Of a stretch of 64,000 nucleotides of DNA, positions 43,804-53,705 are shown in pieces (position 1 is the first letter of the stretch; every line of letters begins with the position of its first letter). A program made the position numbers and the translations under genes. The notes beneath the pieces were generated by a model. The model was not told where the DNA came from. It worked only from the letters and a program-made list of their open reading frames with translations, and searched no databases. Source of the DNA: an uncultured Tropicimonas sp. (GTDB lineage Bacteria > Pseudomonadota > Alphaproteobacteria > Rhodobacterales > Rhodobacteraceae); NCBI GenBank assembly GCA_947495685.1, contig CANLZY010000028.1:1-64000 (forward strand), read 5' to 3'.

Positions 43804-44349
43804 ATGATCATTCGCGCGGCGTTGGACGTGGATCTTGACGCAATTCGCGTGCTGCAGATCGCCAGTTGGCGCCGGAGTTATCCCGGACTTGTGCCGGAAG
43901 GCTACCTCGACGGCCAGGTCGAGCACGACCTTGCGAAGGTCTGGCGCGCCCGGCCGGATGCGCCAGACAATGTGCTGGTCGCGTCCGAGGGCGACCGAAT
44001 CGTCGGGTTCCTGACGCTGCGATTTCCGCTGGCCGACCATCCGCTGGTGGATAACTTGCATGTTGCGCCCTTGGCGAAACGCCGTGGCATCGGGCGGAGC
44101 CTGATGGTCGCAGCGGCGCGCGATCTCGGCGAGCAGGGGCAGGTGGGGCTATGGTTGACCGTGCTGGAGGGAAACACTGCCGCGCGCGCCTTTTATCAGT
44201 CCTTGGGCGGGCAGGAGGGGCCGGTCTTCGATGATCGAATGCTCGGGCAGCCGGTGCGCTCGGTACGTGTTGATTGGTCGGATCTTGCAGCCCTCGCGGC
44301 CATGGCCGCAGAGCCGTCGGCGACTCATGGTCCTGCACTGCGAACGTGA
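43804..44349 (+). CDS. GNAT-family N-acetyltransferase
   Basis: 181 aa. ATG with GGAGG 7 bases upstream. GNAT pattern: MIIRAALDVDLDAIRVLQIA at the start, DNLHVAPLAKRRGIGRSLMV carrying the acetyl-CoA loop (RRGIGR), and LTVLEGNTAARAFYQSLG. The N-terminal segment SWRRSYPGLVPEGYL is common in members acting on amino groups of small molecules or proteins; the substrate is unknown. Confidence 0.88.
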   Translation: MIIRAALDVDLDAIRVLQIASWRRSYPGLVPEGYLDGQVEHDLAKVWRARPDAPDNVLVASEGDRIVGFLTLRFPLADHPLVDNLHVAPLAKRRGIGRSLMVAAARDLGEQGQVGLWLTVLEGNTAARAFYQSLGGQEGPVFDDRMLGQPVRSVRVDWSDLAALAAMAAEPSATHGPALRT

Positions 44350-44385
44350 AAGTGCGCTTTGGGCGAAAAAGGCTGCAAAAGGTCG

Positions 44386-44414
44386 TTGACGCCGGTCGCG
44401 CCCCGGCCTAGAAC
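44386..44414 (+). promoter_or_regulatory. Promoter of the tRNA-Asp pair
   Basis: TTGACG (44386-44391), 17-bp spacer, TAGAAC (44409-44414), 45 bp before the first tRNA-Asp. Good match to the housekeeping consensus of this group. Confidence 0.65.
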
Positions 44415-44458
44415 GCCGCTCACGCCGAGCAATGCGATGCATTGCAGGCGGGCAGTGG

Positions 44459-44535
44459 GCGGTTGTAGCTCAGATGGTTAGAGTGCCGGCCTGTCACGCC
44501 GGAGGTCGCGGGTTCGAGCCCCGTCAACCGCGCCA
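44459..44535 (+). tRNA. tRNA-Asp (GTC), copy 1
   Basis: 77 nt. Acceptor stem GCGGTTG with CAACCGC, discriminator G, encoded CCA, anticodon GTC in CCTGTCACG, T arm GGTTCGAGCCC. Differs from copy 2 by one base in the D loop (A instead of C at 44474). Confidence 0.96.
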
Positions 44536-44609
44536 CCGCTGCAAAGCTCGGCCCGAGAACAGGGCATTCCGCGTTTCGCGGTAGGAAATACGACCCGAGA
44601 GGGTCCTGC

Positions 44610-44686
44610 GCGGTTGTAGCTCAGCTGGTTAGAGTGCCGGCCTGTCACGCCGGAGGTCGCGGGTTCGAGCCCCGTCAACCGCGCCA
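44610..44686 (+). tRNA. tRNA-Asp (GTC), copy 2
   Basis: 77 nt, the same structure as copy 1 and 74 bp after it, so probably one transcript. Encoded CCA. Confidence 0.96.
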
Positions 44687-44855
44687 CTTTCCCCTTCTTC
44701 GAACTCAAGGCAAAGTGAGCCTTTCCGACTGCGGCGGTCTCATGGTCCGTAGATGGTCCGTTGCGCGTCCTCAGGGTGGGCAAGTCGTCTGCGCCATTCT
44801 GGCGACCCGATCCCGAAACTGATATCGAGGCCGGAACCGGCATGGAGATTTCCAG

Positions 44856-45077
44856 ATGAAATTCCTGGACAGGATTCCGCTTTCGACCCTGGTTGTCGCT
44901 GCACTGCTCTTGGGGTTGGCGCCGTTCGTGCCAGAGCCCCACGTCTGGGAAAAGCTCAAGATGCTGGGGGCCGGCGAATTGACCCGACCGATTGATGTGT
45001 TCGACCTCGTCCTGCATGGGGCGCCGTGGGTCTTGCTCCTGTTGAAGATTGTTCGTGTCGCGCGCAGTGCGCGTTGA
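44856..45077 (+). CDS. Small membrane protein
   Basis: 73 aa. One hydrophobic segment at the start (LSTLVVAALLLGLAPFVP) and one near the end (LHGAPWVLLLLKIVRVA), so a two-helix inner-membrane protein. ATG with GGAG upstream. I know this type as a small conserved protein of the order, sometimes labelled RND transporter without evidence. Function unknown. Confidence 0.65.
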   Translation: MKFLDRIPLSTLVVAALLLGLAPFVPEPHVWEKLKMLGAGELTRPIDVFDLVLHGAPWVLLLLKIVRVARSAR

Positions 45078-45098
45078 GCCGCCCCTCCCTGTGGCGAG

Positions 45099-45527
45099 TC
45101 ACGGGTCGCTGTGCAGATCGCCGTATGTATGGCCCTCGCCGAAGAAGCCGATCCAGAGATATTGCTTGCGATGCTTCAACTGCTCGATCACCATCCGCAA
45201 ATAGGCGCGATCGACCCATAGGTGGATGATCTTGCTGGCTTCGTCGAAATACGGCATCCGAAGGTCGTCGGACCCGACGAACCGGATCACGCCGCCGGTC
45301 ACATCCGAACTGGGGGTCGGCGTTCCCTGAAAGACGATATAGGCCTGCGACGTCGCGCCGGCCCCCCGATCCGGCAGGTATCCGGATGTGTGATACCGTG
45401 CGTTTCTGATCTCCAGGATCTGGCGACCGTGTTGGTCGCCGCCGCGGGATTCGTCCAGGTTCATGACATCCCGGACATGATTGATCTGTCGGTCGATCTC
45501 TTCTTCGACAGCGATGGGTCGGTGCAT
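45099..45527 (-). CDS. Conserved-looking protein of unknown function
   Basis: 142 aa, soluble, no signal peptide. Alpha-beta composition with segments ILEIRNARYHTSGYLPDRG and ASKIIHLWVDRAYLRMVIEQ, and an aromatic end (YLWIGFFGEGHTYGD). No family recognised. Convergent to the small membrane protein gene. Confidence 0.6.
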   Translation of the reverse strand: MHRPIAVEEEIDRQINHVRDVMNLDESRGGDQHGRQILEIRNARYHTSGYLPDRGAGATSQAYIVFQGTPTPSSDVTGGVIRFVGSDDLRMPYFDEASKIIHLWVDRAYLRMVIEQLKHRKQYLWIGFFGEGHTYGDLHSDP

Positions 45528-45676
45528 GGAAGGGCCTCAGCGGATTCAAACTGCGCACCTGGTGGGCGCATGCCCGAACACTGCGACAAAATAGTTGCAG
45601 ACTTGTTTCCGAGAGCATTCAGGATTTCGCCGGGGGCGGCCTTGGGATCCGGCAGTTCGGGATGGATAAATGCAAA

Positions 45677-45700
45677 GAAACGCCCCGGGGGGGGCGTTTC
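45677..45700 (-). terminator. Rho-independent terminator of the dipeptidase gene
   Basis: A perfect 10-bp stem (45677-45686 with 45691-45700), loop GGGG, followed on the minus strand by TTTGCATTT. It lies 50 bp after the dipeptidase stop. Confidence 0.75.
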
Positions 45701-45750
45701 AAGGGGACTGGTCATAGCCAAATCAAGAGCGCCCGGGGAGGGCGCGCGCG

Positions 45751-47139
45751 TTAGGTCGACAGTGCGGCGAGAATGCGGGCCCAACTGCGGATGCCCTTGT
45801 GGAAGCTCTCAACGTCGTATTTCTCGTTCGGTGAGTGGATGGCGTCGTCATCGTTGGCAAAGCCGATGAGCATCGCATCCATGTTCAGGATCTCCTTGAA
45901 GAACCCGGCGATCGGGATCGATCCTCCCATGCCGACAAACACGGCCTCGCGGTTCCATTCGTCGGTCAGCGCCTGCCGGGCGGCCTCGAACTCGGGGCGG
46001 GCGGTGTTCATGACCGCCGCCGGAGAGCCGTCGAGGTTGCCGTCCCAGATGACCTGTGCATCCGGGGAAAGCTGTGCTTCGACATGCGCGCGAAGTTTGC
46101 GGCGCAAGACGTCGGGATCCATGTCGCCCACGAGCCGGCAGGTAATCTTGCAATGCGCCTTGGAAGGGATCACCGTCTTGGTGCCAGCGCCCTGGTAGCC
46201 CCCCCATAGTCCGTTTACTTCCAGCGTCGGGCGCGCCCATTGTTGTTCCAGCGTCGAATACCCCTGTTCTCCGTGCGGACGGGTGTAGCCAACGCTTTCA
46301 AGGTAGTCCTTCTCGTCGAACCCGCTGGTGGCCCACTGGCGCTTCAGATCCTCGGGCACCTCGTGGACGCCTTCATAGAACCCATCGACGGCAACCCGAC
46401 CGGTTTCGTCGTGGAACGAGGCGACGATCCGCGAGATCTCCTTTAGCGGGTTCAGGCCGGGGCCGCCGTAATGCCCCGAATGCAGGTCGACTCGCGGGCC
46501 GACGATGGTGAACTCGTCCTTCAGCATGCCGCGCAATTGCGATGCGATGGAGGGAACCCCGGGGGCAACCATGGACGTGTCGCAGATCATCACGAGATCG
46601 GTCGTCAGCTCTTCGGCGTTGTCCTTCATGAACGGAATCAACGAGGGCGAACCGCTTTCTTCCTCGCCTTCGAAGAAGAACGAAATCTTGGTGGGCAGCG
46701 ACCCGTGCACGGCCTTCCAGGCGCGGCATGCTTCGACAAAAGTCATCAGCTGGCCCTTGTCGTCGGACGATCCGCGCCCCCGGATGACCTTGCCACGGGC
46801 GGTATCCTGGATTTCGGGCTCGAAGGGCGGGGTATTCCACTGGTCCAGCGGGTCAACCGGCTGCACATCGTAGTGGCCATAGAACGACAAGTGCGGGCCG
46901 TCGCCGCTGCCGCCATGGGCGACGACCATCGGATGGCCGGGGGTCTTGCGCTTGGAGGCGTCGAACCCGATGCCCTTCAGGTCATCCACCAGCCAGTCTG
47001 CCGCGGCATTGCACTCGGACGTGTAGGCCGGGTCGGTCGAGATCGACTGGATGCGCAACAACGTCATCAGACGCTCGATCGAGGCCGGAATGTCGGCATC
47101 GATCCGGTCGAGGACGGGCGAAAGACGGGGTTCTGTCAT
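45751..47139 (-). CDS. M20-family dipeptidase
   Basis: 462 aa metallopeptidase of the M20/M25/M40 (CNDP-like) group. Start at MTEPRLSPVLDR with a GGAG-type site. Metal and catalytic residues: His-x-Asp in SFYGHYDVQPVDP, Asp in GRGSSDDKGQ, the Glu pair in FFFEGEEESGSPS, Asp in MICDTSM, and the last His in DDDAIHSPNEKYD. A dimerisation domain lies between (VDLHSGHYGGPGLNPL). Hydrolyses dipeptides or acylated amino acids in the cytoplasm. Single gene with its own terminator. Confidence 0.93.
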   Translation of the reverse strand: MTEPRLSPVLDRIDADIPASIERLMTLLRIQSISTDPAYTSECNAAADWLVDDLKGIGFDASKRKTPGHPMVVAHGGSGDGPHLSFYGHYDVQPVDPLDQWNTPPFEPEIQDTARGKVIRGRGSSDDKGQLMTFVEACRAWKAVHGSLPTKISFFFEGEEESGSPSLIPFMKDNAEELTTDLVMICDTSMVAPGVPSIASQLRGMLKDEFTIVGPRVDLHSGHYGGPGLNPLKEISRIVASFHDETGRVAVDGFYEGVHEVPEDLKRQWATSGFDEKDYLESVGYTRPHGEQGYSTLEQQWARPTLEVNGLWGGYQGAGTKTVIPSKAHCKITCRLVGDMDPDVLRRKLRAHVEAQLSPDAQVIWDGNLDGSPAAVMNTARPEFEAARQALTDEWNREAVFVGMGGSIPIAGFFKEILNMDAMLIGFANDDDAIHSPNEKYDVESFHKGIRSWARILAALST

Positions 47140-47258
47140 GGAGGGCTCCTGGCTGGAATTTGCGGCGACCCTATCACCGGGCGGTCCACTGTCCAGAGGG
47201 ACTGGCGGGTCAGACAATCGCAGGTTAGATTGCCGCAACGCGAAGGGAGACACTATAT

Positions 47259-47831
47259 ATGCGTATCATCGGACTCGCTCTGGCCATGGCACTGACGGCC
47301 CCTCTGGCATTGGCCAACCCTGTCGACAGCTCGACCGCAAAGAAGATGCTGTTCAGCACCAGGGGTGGCGAGGCGATCATGGGTAAGGCGGACTTCATCG
47401 ACGCGGGCGTTGCCAAGGCGTTGAAACAGGCCGCGTCGCAAATCCCGTATTACGGGGCGATTGCCGTGTCTCCGGGGGAACCGACCTCGTCCAACCTGAT
47501 GTCTACGATGGCGAACTTCCATTCGGCCGAAGCGGCCGCGTCCGCTGCGCTGGCCAATTGCAATTCGCGGCGCACCTCCGGCAAACCCTGTGTCGTGATC
47601 ACGACCATCGTGCCGAAAAAATACAAGCAGCAACCGCTGACCCTGTCGGCCGGGGCCACGACCCTGTTCAACAAGGAGTACCGCAAGCTCAAGGCGCCCA
47701 AGGCGTTGGCCATTTCGCCCACGACAGGAAACTTTGGGTCCGATAGGGGCGACGGGGGCCGTGCAATCTCGAAATGTGCTGCGGCCAGCAACGGAGCGTC
47801 GGATTGCCGGGTTGTTATTTTCGACAACTGA
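47259..47831 (+). CDS. Exported small protein next to hemA, function unknown
   Basis: 190 aa with a signal peptide (MRIIGLALAMALTAPLALA). The mature part has segments YYGAIAVSPGEP, MANFHSAEAAASAALANC and DRGDGGRAISKCAAASNG, which resemble DUF4189-type repeats with paired Cys (NCNSRRTSGKPC; KCAAASNGASDC). In databases such genes are sometimes called 5-aminolevulinic acid synthase, probably through their neighbour; nothing in the sequence supports that. Probably periplasmic. Confidence 0.75.
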   Translation: MRIIGLALAMALTAPLALANPVDSSTAKKMLFSTRGGEAIMGKADFIDAGVAKALKQAASQIPYYGAIAVSPGEPTSSNLMSTMANFHSAEAAASAALANCNSRRTSGKPCVVITTIVPKKYKQQPLTLSAGATTLFNKEYRKLKAPKALAISPTTGNFGSDRGDGGRAISKCAAASNGASDCRVVIFDN

Positions 47832-47955
47832 GTGCACATAGTACATTCACAAAGTTGCAAGTGAGCGTCAATTTGCGCCATGTCAAAGCGCATGCTCACC
47901 ATTAATGTGATTCAGATGTGTGAAACGCGCCAATAAAAAGCCGAGGTTGACCAAG

Positions 47956-49191
47956 GTGACGAACAAAACCCGCTACTCGACCGCAGTCGAAACTGCCATC
48001 GACAAGCTGCACGAAGAGGGACGGTATCGGACCTTTATCGACATCGAACGGCGGCGGGGAAACTTTCCGCACGCCATTTGGCGCAGGCCCGATGGCTCCG
48101 AACAGGAAATTACCGTCTGGTGCGGCAACGACTATCTGGGCATGGGGCAGCACCCGGCGGTGCTCGAGGCGATGCACGAGGCGCTGGAGGCGACCGGAGC
48201 AGGATCGGGCGGTACACGGAACATTTCCGGCACGACGGTCTATCACAAGCGCCTCGAAGCGGAACTCGCGGACCTGCACCGCAAGGAGGCCGCCCTGGTC
48301 TTCACCTCGGCCTACATCGCGAATGACGCTACGTTGTCGACCCTGCCGAAACTGCTGCCGGGGCTGATCATCTATTCGGATGCGTTGAACCATGCGTCGA
48401 TGATCGAAGGTGTGCGGCGCAATGGTGGTGCAAAGCGGATCTTCCGGCACAACGATGTCGAGCATCTGCGCGAGTTGCTGGCAGCCGACGATCCCGCAGC
48501 GCCCAAGCTGATCGCCTTTGAATCGATCTATTCGATGGACGGCGATTTTGGCCCGATCGAAGCGATCTGCGACCTGGCGGACGAATTCGACGCACTCACC
48601 TATATAGACGAGGTCCACGCCGTTGGCATGTACGGCCCGCGCGGTGCAGGCGTTGCCGAACGCGACGGGTTGATGGGGCGGCTCGACATCATCAACGGCA
48701 CGCTGGCCAAGGCATACGGCGTCATGGGCGGCTACATCGCTGCAAGCGCCAAAATGTGCGATGCAATAAGATCTTATGCGCCGGGCTTTATCTTCACCAC
48801 CTCGCTACCGCCAGCAATTGCCGCGGGCGCTGCGGCCTCGGTCCGGCACCTGAAGACCGATCAGGAACGGCGCGACAAGCAACAGTTGCACGCCAGGATC
48901 CTGAAGATGCGGCTGATGGCAATGGGCCTGCCGATCATCGACCACGGAAGCCATATCGTGCCGGTCATCGTCGGTGACCCGGTCCACACCAAGCAACTGT
49001 CCGACATGCTGTTGGAAGATTTCGGGATCTATGTGCAGCCGATCAACTTCCCCACGGTGCCGCGCGGCACGGAGCGGTTGCGGTTCACGCCGTCGCCGGT
49101 CCACAGCCCCGAGATGCTGGACGGGTTGGTGCGCGCCATGGATCGCCTCTGGGCCCAATGCGCGTTGAACCGCGCAGAGTTAACCGGCTGA
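47956..49191 (+). CDS. hemA: 5-aminolevulinate synthase
   Basis: 411 aa. PLP enzyme of the C4 pathway: glycine plus succinyl-CoA gives 5-aminolevulinate, the first step to heme and, in phototrophs, bacteriochlorophyll. Start GTG at 47956 gives the usual family length; an in-frame GTG at 47920 without ribosome binding site is an alternative. Signatures: [64 protein letters not shown] and the PLP lysine in [15 protein letters not shown]. Use of this enzyme supports an alphaproteobacterial origin. Confidence 0.95.
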   Translation: MTNKTRYSTAVETAIDKLHEEGRYRTFIDIERRRGNFPHAIWRRPDGSEQEITVWCGNDYLGMGQHPAVLEAMHEALEATGAGSGGTRNISGTTVYHKRLEAELADLHRKEAALVFTSAYIANDATLSTLPKLLPGLIIYSDALNHASMIEGVRRNGGAKRIFRHNDVEHLRELLAADDPAAPKLIAFESIYSMDGDFGPIEAICDLADEFDALTYIDEVHAVGMYGPRGAGVAERDGLMGRLDIINGTLAKAYGVMGGYIAASAKMCDAIRSYAPGFIFTTSLPPAIAAGAAASVRHLKTDQERRDKQQLHARILKMRLMAMGLPIIDHGSHIVPVIVGDPVHTKQLSDMLLEDFGIYVQPINFPTVPRGTERLRFTPSPVHSPEMLDGLVRAMDRLWAQCALNRAELTG

Positions 49192-49306
49192 ACTTTCTGC
49201 GTGTGCAACAATTCCTTGGCTGTGTTACGTTAGTGGTAAGGGTTGGTGAGTCGTCGAATCGCCATTCCGACGGGGACAAAGAATTGACGCAGACGAGGAC
49301 GGGCAG

Positions 49307-50605
49307 ATGATTGGGCGTCGAGTGCCGCCCAAGGTGGAAGAAGAGCAGGCTCCACAGAAGAGTTTTGACGACTTCGATCTTCGCCTTGGTGATGTTATGC
49401 GCGGTGAACGCGCGACGATGGGCAAATCCTTGCTCGACGTTCAGCGTGAGCTGAAGATCAAGGCTTCCTTCATTGCTGCGATAGAGAATGCGGATGCCTC
49501 GGCCTTCGAAACCCCCGGGTTCGTTGCTGGCTACGTGCGGTCCTATTCCCGATATCTGGGATTGGATCCCGAATGGGCGTTTGAAACCTTTTGTCGCGAG
49601 GCTGACTTCGTGTCGGCGTCGACCGCAGACAAACTGACAGCCCCTCTCATCCCGAACAAACCCGTCTTTCGTAAACCTCCTGCTGCCAAGGCCGGGGGCT
49701 ATGACCCATTTTCCGACCCCCGCGTGTCCTTTGCCCCGAAGAGCACGAGCCCACTGGCAAATCTGGAGCCTCGTGCAATTGGCTCCACGTTGGTCCTGCT
49801 GACGCTGATCGGCGCCGTAGGCTACGGCGGCTGGTCGGTTCTGCAGGAAATTCAGCGCGTTCAGGTCACGCCTGTAGATCGCGCCCCGGCGGCGATCGCG
49901 GCCGTCGACCCGCTGACGGATGTGCAGCAACCCTCGACCGACGAAACGGTGGATCTGGCTGGAGCCGACGTGGTGCGCCCGGATTCGCTGGATCGCCTGT
50001 ACCGCCCCCAGGCACTGGAGGTGCCGGTCATGGTCGCACGCGATGGACCGATCGCGGCGCTTGATCCTCGTACCGTTGGTGCGTTGTCCGGGGCCGTTCC
50101 GCCACTGCCGCTGGAACCACGGTCCTATGCCTCCGCGGAGGGATATGACGGTCCTTATGGCGGCGTGATTGATGTTGCCGTCAACGAGGCGCTGGACGGG
50201 ATCGGGGAATCGCCCCGCGTCACGGAAGAGGTGCCCGAGGTCCTGTTGGTCGCAGTTCGGCCGGCTTGGGTGAGGGTGAGGGCTGGCGACGGTTCGATCC
50301 TTCTCGAAAAGATCCTCAACCCTGGCGACACCTATGTCGTGCCACAAACAGAAGAGCCGCCGACCTTGCGGACTGGCGCAGCGGGTGCTGTCTATTTCGC
50401 CGTGAATGGCCAGACCTACGGCCCGGCCGGCGCAAACGGCGCGGTTGTGGACAAGATCGCCCTGAATTCTTCCGCCCTGACAACGAGCTATACGGTGGCT
50501 GATGCCACGGCCGGCGGTGATGCCGAAAAGGCCGTTGCCATGGCTCAGGCCACATTGTTCCCGGAACCGGATGTCGGAAACTCGGGAGTTCCCGCACAGG
50601 AATGA
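49307..50605 (+). CDS. RodZ-like protein (HTH, membrane segment, DUF4115)
   Basis: 432 aa. Cytoplasmic N-terminal helix-turn-helix of the HTH_25 type (RLGDVMRGERATMGKSLLDV, KASFIAAIENADASAF, YVRSYSRYLGLDP), one membrane helix at about 160-185 (STLVLLTLIGAVGYGGWSV), and a periplasmic part ending in a DUF4115-like domain (RPAWVRVRAGDGSILLEKIL, TLRTGAAGAVYFAVNGQTYG). RodZ links MreB to the rod-shape synthesis machinery. The position just before ispG is usual in alphaproteobacteria. Confidence 0.82.
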   Translation: MIGRRVPPKVEEEQAPQKSFDDFDLRLGDVMRGERATMGKSLLDVQRELKIKASFIAAIENADASAFETPGFVAGYVRSYSRYLGLDPEWAFETFCREADFVSASTADKLTAPLIPNKPVFRKPPAAKAGGYDPFSDPRVSFAPKSTSPLANLEPRAIGSTLVLLTLIGAVGYGGWSVLQEIQRVQVTPVDRAPAAIAAVDPLTDVQQPSTDETVDLAGADVVRPDSLDRLYRPQALEVPVMVARDGPIAALDPRTVGALSGAVPPLPLEPRSYASAEGYDGPYGGVIDVAVNEALDGIGESPRVTEEVPEVLLVAVRPAWVRVRAGDGSILLEKILNPGDTYVVPQTEEPPTLRTGAAGAVYFAVNGQTYGPAGANGAVVDKIALNSSALTTSYTVADATAGGDAEKAVAMAQATLFPEPDVGNSGVPAQE

Positions 50606-50718
50606 CCCTTTCGCGGTCACAATGACGGTGCGACGCCAATCGCAGTACCGTGGGGCGTTGCCCCCGGAACGATGGCTGTCTAGATAGTCCCCGAGCATCA
50701 GCATTTGGAGCATCAACG

Positions 50719-51846
50719 ATGTCGATCAACCACGTGCGCCCCTGGCGGAACATCTATCGCCGGGAAAGCCGCCAGATCTCGGTCGGATCGGTAAAGGTGG
50801 GAGGCGATGCGCCGATTTCGGTGCAGACGATGACCAACACCATCACGACCGATGTGGCTGCGACTGTCGCACAGGTGCAGGCTGCCGCCGACGCCGGAGC
50901 AGACATCGTGCGGGTTTCGGCCCCCGATCAGGCCAGTGCCCGCGCCCTCAAGGAGATCGTGGCCGAAAGCCCGGTACCAATCGTCGCCGACATCCATTTT
51001 CACTACAAACGCGCCATCGAGGCTGCCGAAAGCGGTGCGGCCTGCCTGCGGATCAATCCCGGCAACATCGGCGACGCAAGCCGGGTGCGCGAAGTGATCG
51101 CGGCGGCACGGGACCACGGTTGCTCGATCCGGATCGGCGTCAACGCCGGCAGCCTTGAAAAGCACCTGCTGGACAAATACGGCGAGCCTTGCCCCGACGC
51201 GATGGTCGAAAGCGGCATGGATCACATCCGCATCCTGCAGGACCACGACTTTCACGAATTCAAGATCTCGGTGAAGGCGTCCGATGTCTTCATGGCCGCA
51301 GCCGCTTATCAGCAACTGGCCGAGCAGACGGATGCGCCGATCCACCTTGGCATCACCGAGGCCGGCGGATTGATGTCCGGCACCGTCAAGTCCGCCATTG
51401 GTATGGGCAACCTGTTGTGGATGGGCATTGGCGACACATTGCGCGTCAGCCTGTCGGCCGATCCGGTCGAAGAGGTCAAGATGGGGTTCGAGATCCTGAA
51501 GTCGCTCGGCCTGCGCCACCGTGGCGTGAATATCATCTCATGCCCGTCCTGCGCACGGCAGGGCTTCGATGTGATCAAGACGGTCGAGGCGCTGGAAAAA
51601 CGCCTGGAACACGTGAAGACGCCGATGAGCCTGTCGATCATCGGATGTGTCGTCAACGGACCCGGCGAGGCGTTGATGACCGACGTCGGCTTCACCGGTG
51701 GCGGTGCCGGCAGCGGCATGGTCTATCTGGCGGGCAAGCAGAGCCACAAGCTGTCGAATGACCAGATGGTCGATCACATCGTTGAGCAGGTCGAACAGAA
51801 GGCCGCCGAAATCGAGGCAAAGAACCAGCTCGACGCCGCCGAATAG
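50719..51846 (+). CDS. ispG: 4-hydroxy-3-methylbut-2-en-1-yl diphosphate synthase (IspG/GcpE)
   Basis: 375 aa iron-sulfur enzyme of the MEP isoprenoid pathway, converting methylerythritol cyclodiphosphate to HMBPP. Start at MSINHVRPW with TTGGAG upstream. TIM-barrel signatures: [37 protein letters not shown], and the [4Fe-4S] ligands in [11 protein letters not shown] and [13 protein letters not shown]. Single-stranded operon with the RodZ-like gene 113 bp upstream, and its own terminator behind. Confidence 0.96.
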   Translation: MSINHVRPWRNIYRRESRQISVGSVKVGGDAPISVQTMTNTITTDVAATVAQVQAAADAGADIVRVSAPDQASARALKEIVAESPVPIVADIHFHYKRAIEAAESGAACLRINPGNIGDASRVREVIAAARDHGCSIRIGVNAGSLEKHLLDKYGEPCPDAMVESGMDHIRILQDHDFHEFKISVKASDVFMAAAAYQQLAEQTDAPIHLGITEAGGLMSGTVKSAIGMGNLLWMGIGDTLRVSLSADPVEEVKMGFEILKSLGLRHRGVNIISCPSCARQGFDVIKTVEALEKRLEHVKTPMSLSIIGCVVNGPGEALMTDVGFTGGGAGSGMVYLAGKQSHKLSNDQMVDHIVEQVEQKAAEIEAKNQLDAAE

Positions 51847-51886
51847 CCGGATCTGTCCGGCGCCCCAGAGATCTGATCTGACATCA

Positions 51887-51914
51887 GCCCGACGCAGTGT
51901 GCGCCGGGCCTTTT
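51887..51914 (+). terminator. Rho-independent terminator after ispG
   Basis: Stem GCCCG-A-CGCA (51887-51896) pairs with TGCG-C-CGGGC (51900-51909), loop GTG, followed by CTTTT. It also separates ispG from the convergent HlyD-type gene. Confidence 0.85.
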
Positions 51915-51919
51915 CTTGA

Positions 51920-53155
51920 TCAGTGCCCTGACAGAACCAGCGTCTGGACCGGCAGGAGCAGAGCCTGGATTCGCAGGATCAGGGCGTGCAGCAGGCCCAC
52001 CGTGTCGACCATGTGCAGGAACAACCAGCGCCCGGTGGACAGCTCCTCGTCGCCATGAAGGATGTCATGGTTGTTGGTGTAGAGGTTGGAGATGCATTTT
52101 GATCCGGGCGGAATTGCCTGCGTCCCGTTCTCGAACAGCGGCGCCATCCGCACTGTGACCGTGCCGGGGCGGGCGCGGTCCTGAATGTCCAGCAGCTGAT
52201 CTGAGGGGCGGAACTGGCCGGCGGCCACGTAGGGCGCGACATAGGTGACCTTCATCGGCACGATCTTCAGCGGCTGTGAAGCGCAGAGAATCTCGGCCAC
52301 CATCCCGATCTTGAGAACCGGCAAATTGACCTGCTTGAAGCCCGCCTCGAACTCTCCCTCCAGGAACTCCGTCGCCACGAGGATGCCGGCCGGTCGAATA
52401 AACGGGTTGACGATTTCGCCGGGCTGCAAGGCAAATTGCTGCAATTCGCCGGTGATCGCCGCATAGACAATTGTCTTGTCCAGCTCGGTCTGGGCCTGCG
52501 CCAAGGCCGCTTCTGCGCTGTCTCTCTGGGCGGGCAGCTGGGTGCTTATCTTGGCTTCGACGGCGACTTTCTGCGCTTCCGCGGCCTCCAGGGCCGCCTG
52601 GCGTTCATCGACGACGTTCAGGAGCTTTTCGACTTCGCGCGGGCTGGTGGCGGGGCTGTCCTCGGCAAGCAGCGTCGCGCGGACGTCATATTCTTCCTGG
52701 GCCTGGGTCAGCGCCGCTGTTGCCTGCTTGATCACGCTTTCGGCGGCCAAGTACTCGGCATCGGCCAGCACGAAGGCGGCATCGACCTCGGCCACGTTCT
52801 TCTCGGCGGTTTTGACGGCCGCCTGTTCGGAGCTGTCGTCCAGCGTGAAAAGAACATCGCCCGCATTGACGGTCTGGCCGTTCGTGACCGGTACATCCTT
52901 GATACGCCCCGACTTCTCCGGAAGGATCGAGACGGTGCGGAAGAAGCTGGTCGAGTCCGTGGTGGACGGATGGTAGTAAAACACCACCGTGATCAACGCG
53001 ATTGTCAGCATCAGGCAGGCCGTTATTCCGAAACGTAGCTCGTACCAGACGGAGAACAATGTGATCTCGCGGCCAAAACGCTTCCCCTGCGCGAAGCGAC
53101 GGAAGAGAAAGTCTGGCAGGACGGTAAACATCCCGCAGAAGAGCAGTTCAAGCAT
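51920..53155 (-). CDS. HlyD-family membrane fusion protein
   Basis: 411 aa. One N-terminal membrane helix (FGITACLMLTIALITVVFYY), then the lipoyl/barrel half (FRTVSILPEKSGRIKDVPVT, NGQTVNAGDVLFTLDD), a long coiled coil (AEVDAAFVLADAEYLAAESV; ERQAALEAAEAQKVAVEAK), and the return strand (IVYAAITGELQQFALQPGE). No transporter or outer-membrane partner is adjacent. With the upstream small membrane protein it resembles the YiaV/YiaW pair of E. coli. Substrate unknown. Confidence 0.85.
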   Translation of the reverse strand: MLELLFCGMFTVLPDFLFRRFAQGKRFGREITLFSVWYELRFGITACLMLTIALITVVFYYHPSTTDSTSFFRTVSILPEKSGRIKDVPVTNGQTVNAGDVLFTLDDSSEQAAVKTAEKNVAEVDAAFVLADAEYLAAESVIKQATAALTQAQEEYDVRATLLAEDSPATSPREVEKLLNVVDERQAALEAAEAQKVAVEAKISTQLPAQRDSAEAALAQAQTELDKTIVYAAITGELQQFALQPGEIVNPFIRPAGILVATEFLEGEFEAGFKQVNLPVLKIGMVAEILCASQPLKIVPMKVTYVAPYVAAGQFRPSDQLLDIQDRARPGTVTVRMAPLFENGTQAIPPGSKCISNLYTNNHDILHGDEELSTGRWLFLHMVDTVGLLHALILRIQALLLPVQTLVLSGH

Positions 53156-53594
53156 CTTTCTTGCCCTCCCACTCGTCCAGATCGAGAAAATCGTCGGCGG
53201 ATGCCCGCGTGTCGCGGGTTACATCGGCGGTTTCTCGTGGTGGTGGCATGTCGGACCCGGAGAGTTGCTGCAGCGACATCGCGATCGACCGCAGTGGCGT
53301 GATGAAGTCGGGAAGTGAGATTGCCGCAAGCAGGAGCGCCGCGATCCAGTAGTAATTATTGTGTGTTATCAGTCCTATAAGTGCCAATATCGCGACGAAC
53401 TGGTATTGCGCCGGATGTTTGGAATGCGCCATTTGCTCAGGCAGCGCATGCAGCCGGAAATAGAAGGCGCCAATCACGAAGATCAGCACCAGCATGAACA
53501 CAACCACAACATAGAAAAGAATATCTGGAGAGCCCGGCTCAGTAATGAAGGTGGGATAGTGCACGGCTTCGCCGCCGCCGGTGTCGCTTGCCAT
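53148..53594 (-). CDS. Inner-membrane protein, DUF3302-like (YiaW type)
   Basis: 148 aa. Start at MASDTGGG (53594). Two to three hydrophobic segments: ILFYVVVVFMLVLIFVIGAF, then QFVAILALIGLITHNNYYWI and AALLLAAISLPDF. Between them HALPEQMAHSKHP resembles the loop of DUF3302 proteins (HDIPYEIAKARNHP in YiaW, from memory). The C-terminal 35 residues are acidic. It overlaps the HlyD-type gene by 8 bases, so the two are coupled. Confidence 0.65.
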   Translation of the reverse strand: MASDTGGGEAVHYPTFITEPGSPDILFYVVVVFMLVLIFVIGAFYFRLHALPEQMAHSKHPAQYQFVAILALIGLITHNNYYWIAALLLAAISLPDFITPLRSIAMSLQQLSGSDMPPPRETADVTRDTRASADDFLDLDEWEGKKDA

Positions 53595-53705
53595 TGTGGT
53601 TGTCCTGACGCGGAGTGGAGAGAGTTTGGTATTCCGTGTCGGTACCCTACCCGGCAAACGGAGCAGCGCAAAGACCCATAGATTGCGCGGCTCCGCCGAT
53701 GGGGG

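Noticed and set aside
47259-47831. Naming this gene 5-aminolevulinate synthase
   Set aside because: It is a small exported Cys-containing protein; the true synthase is the next gene.
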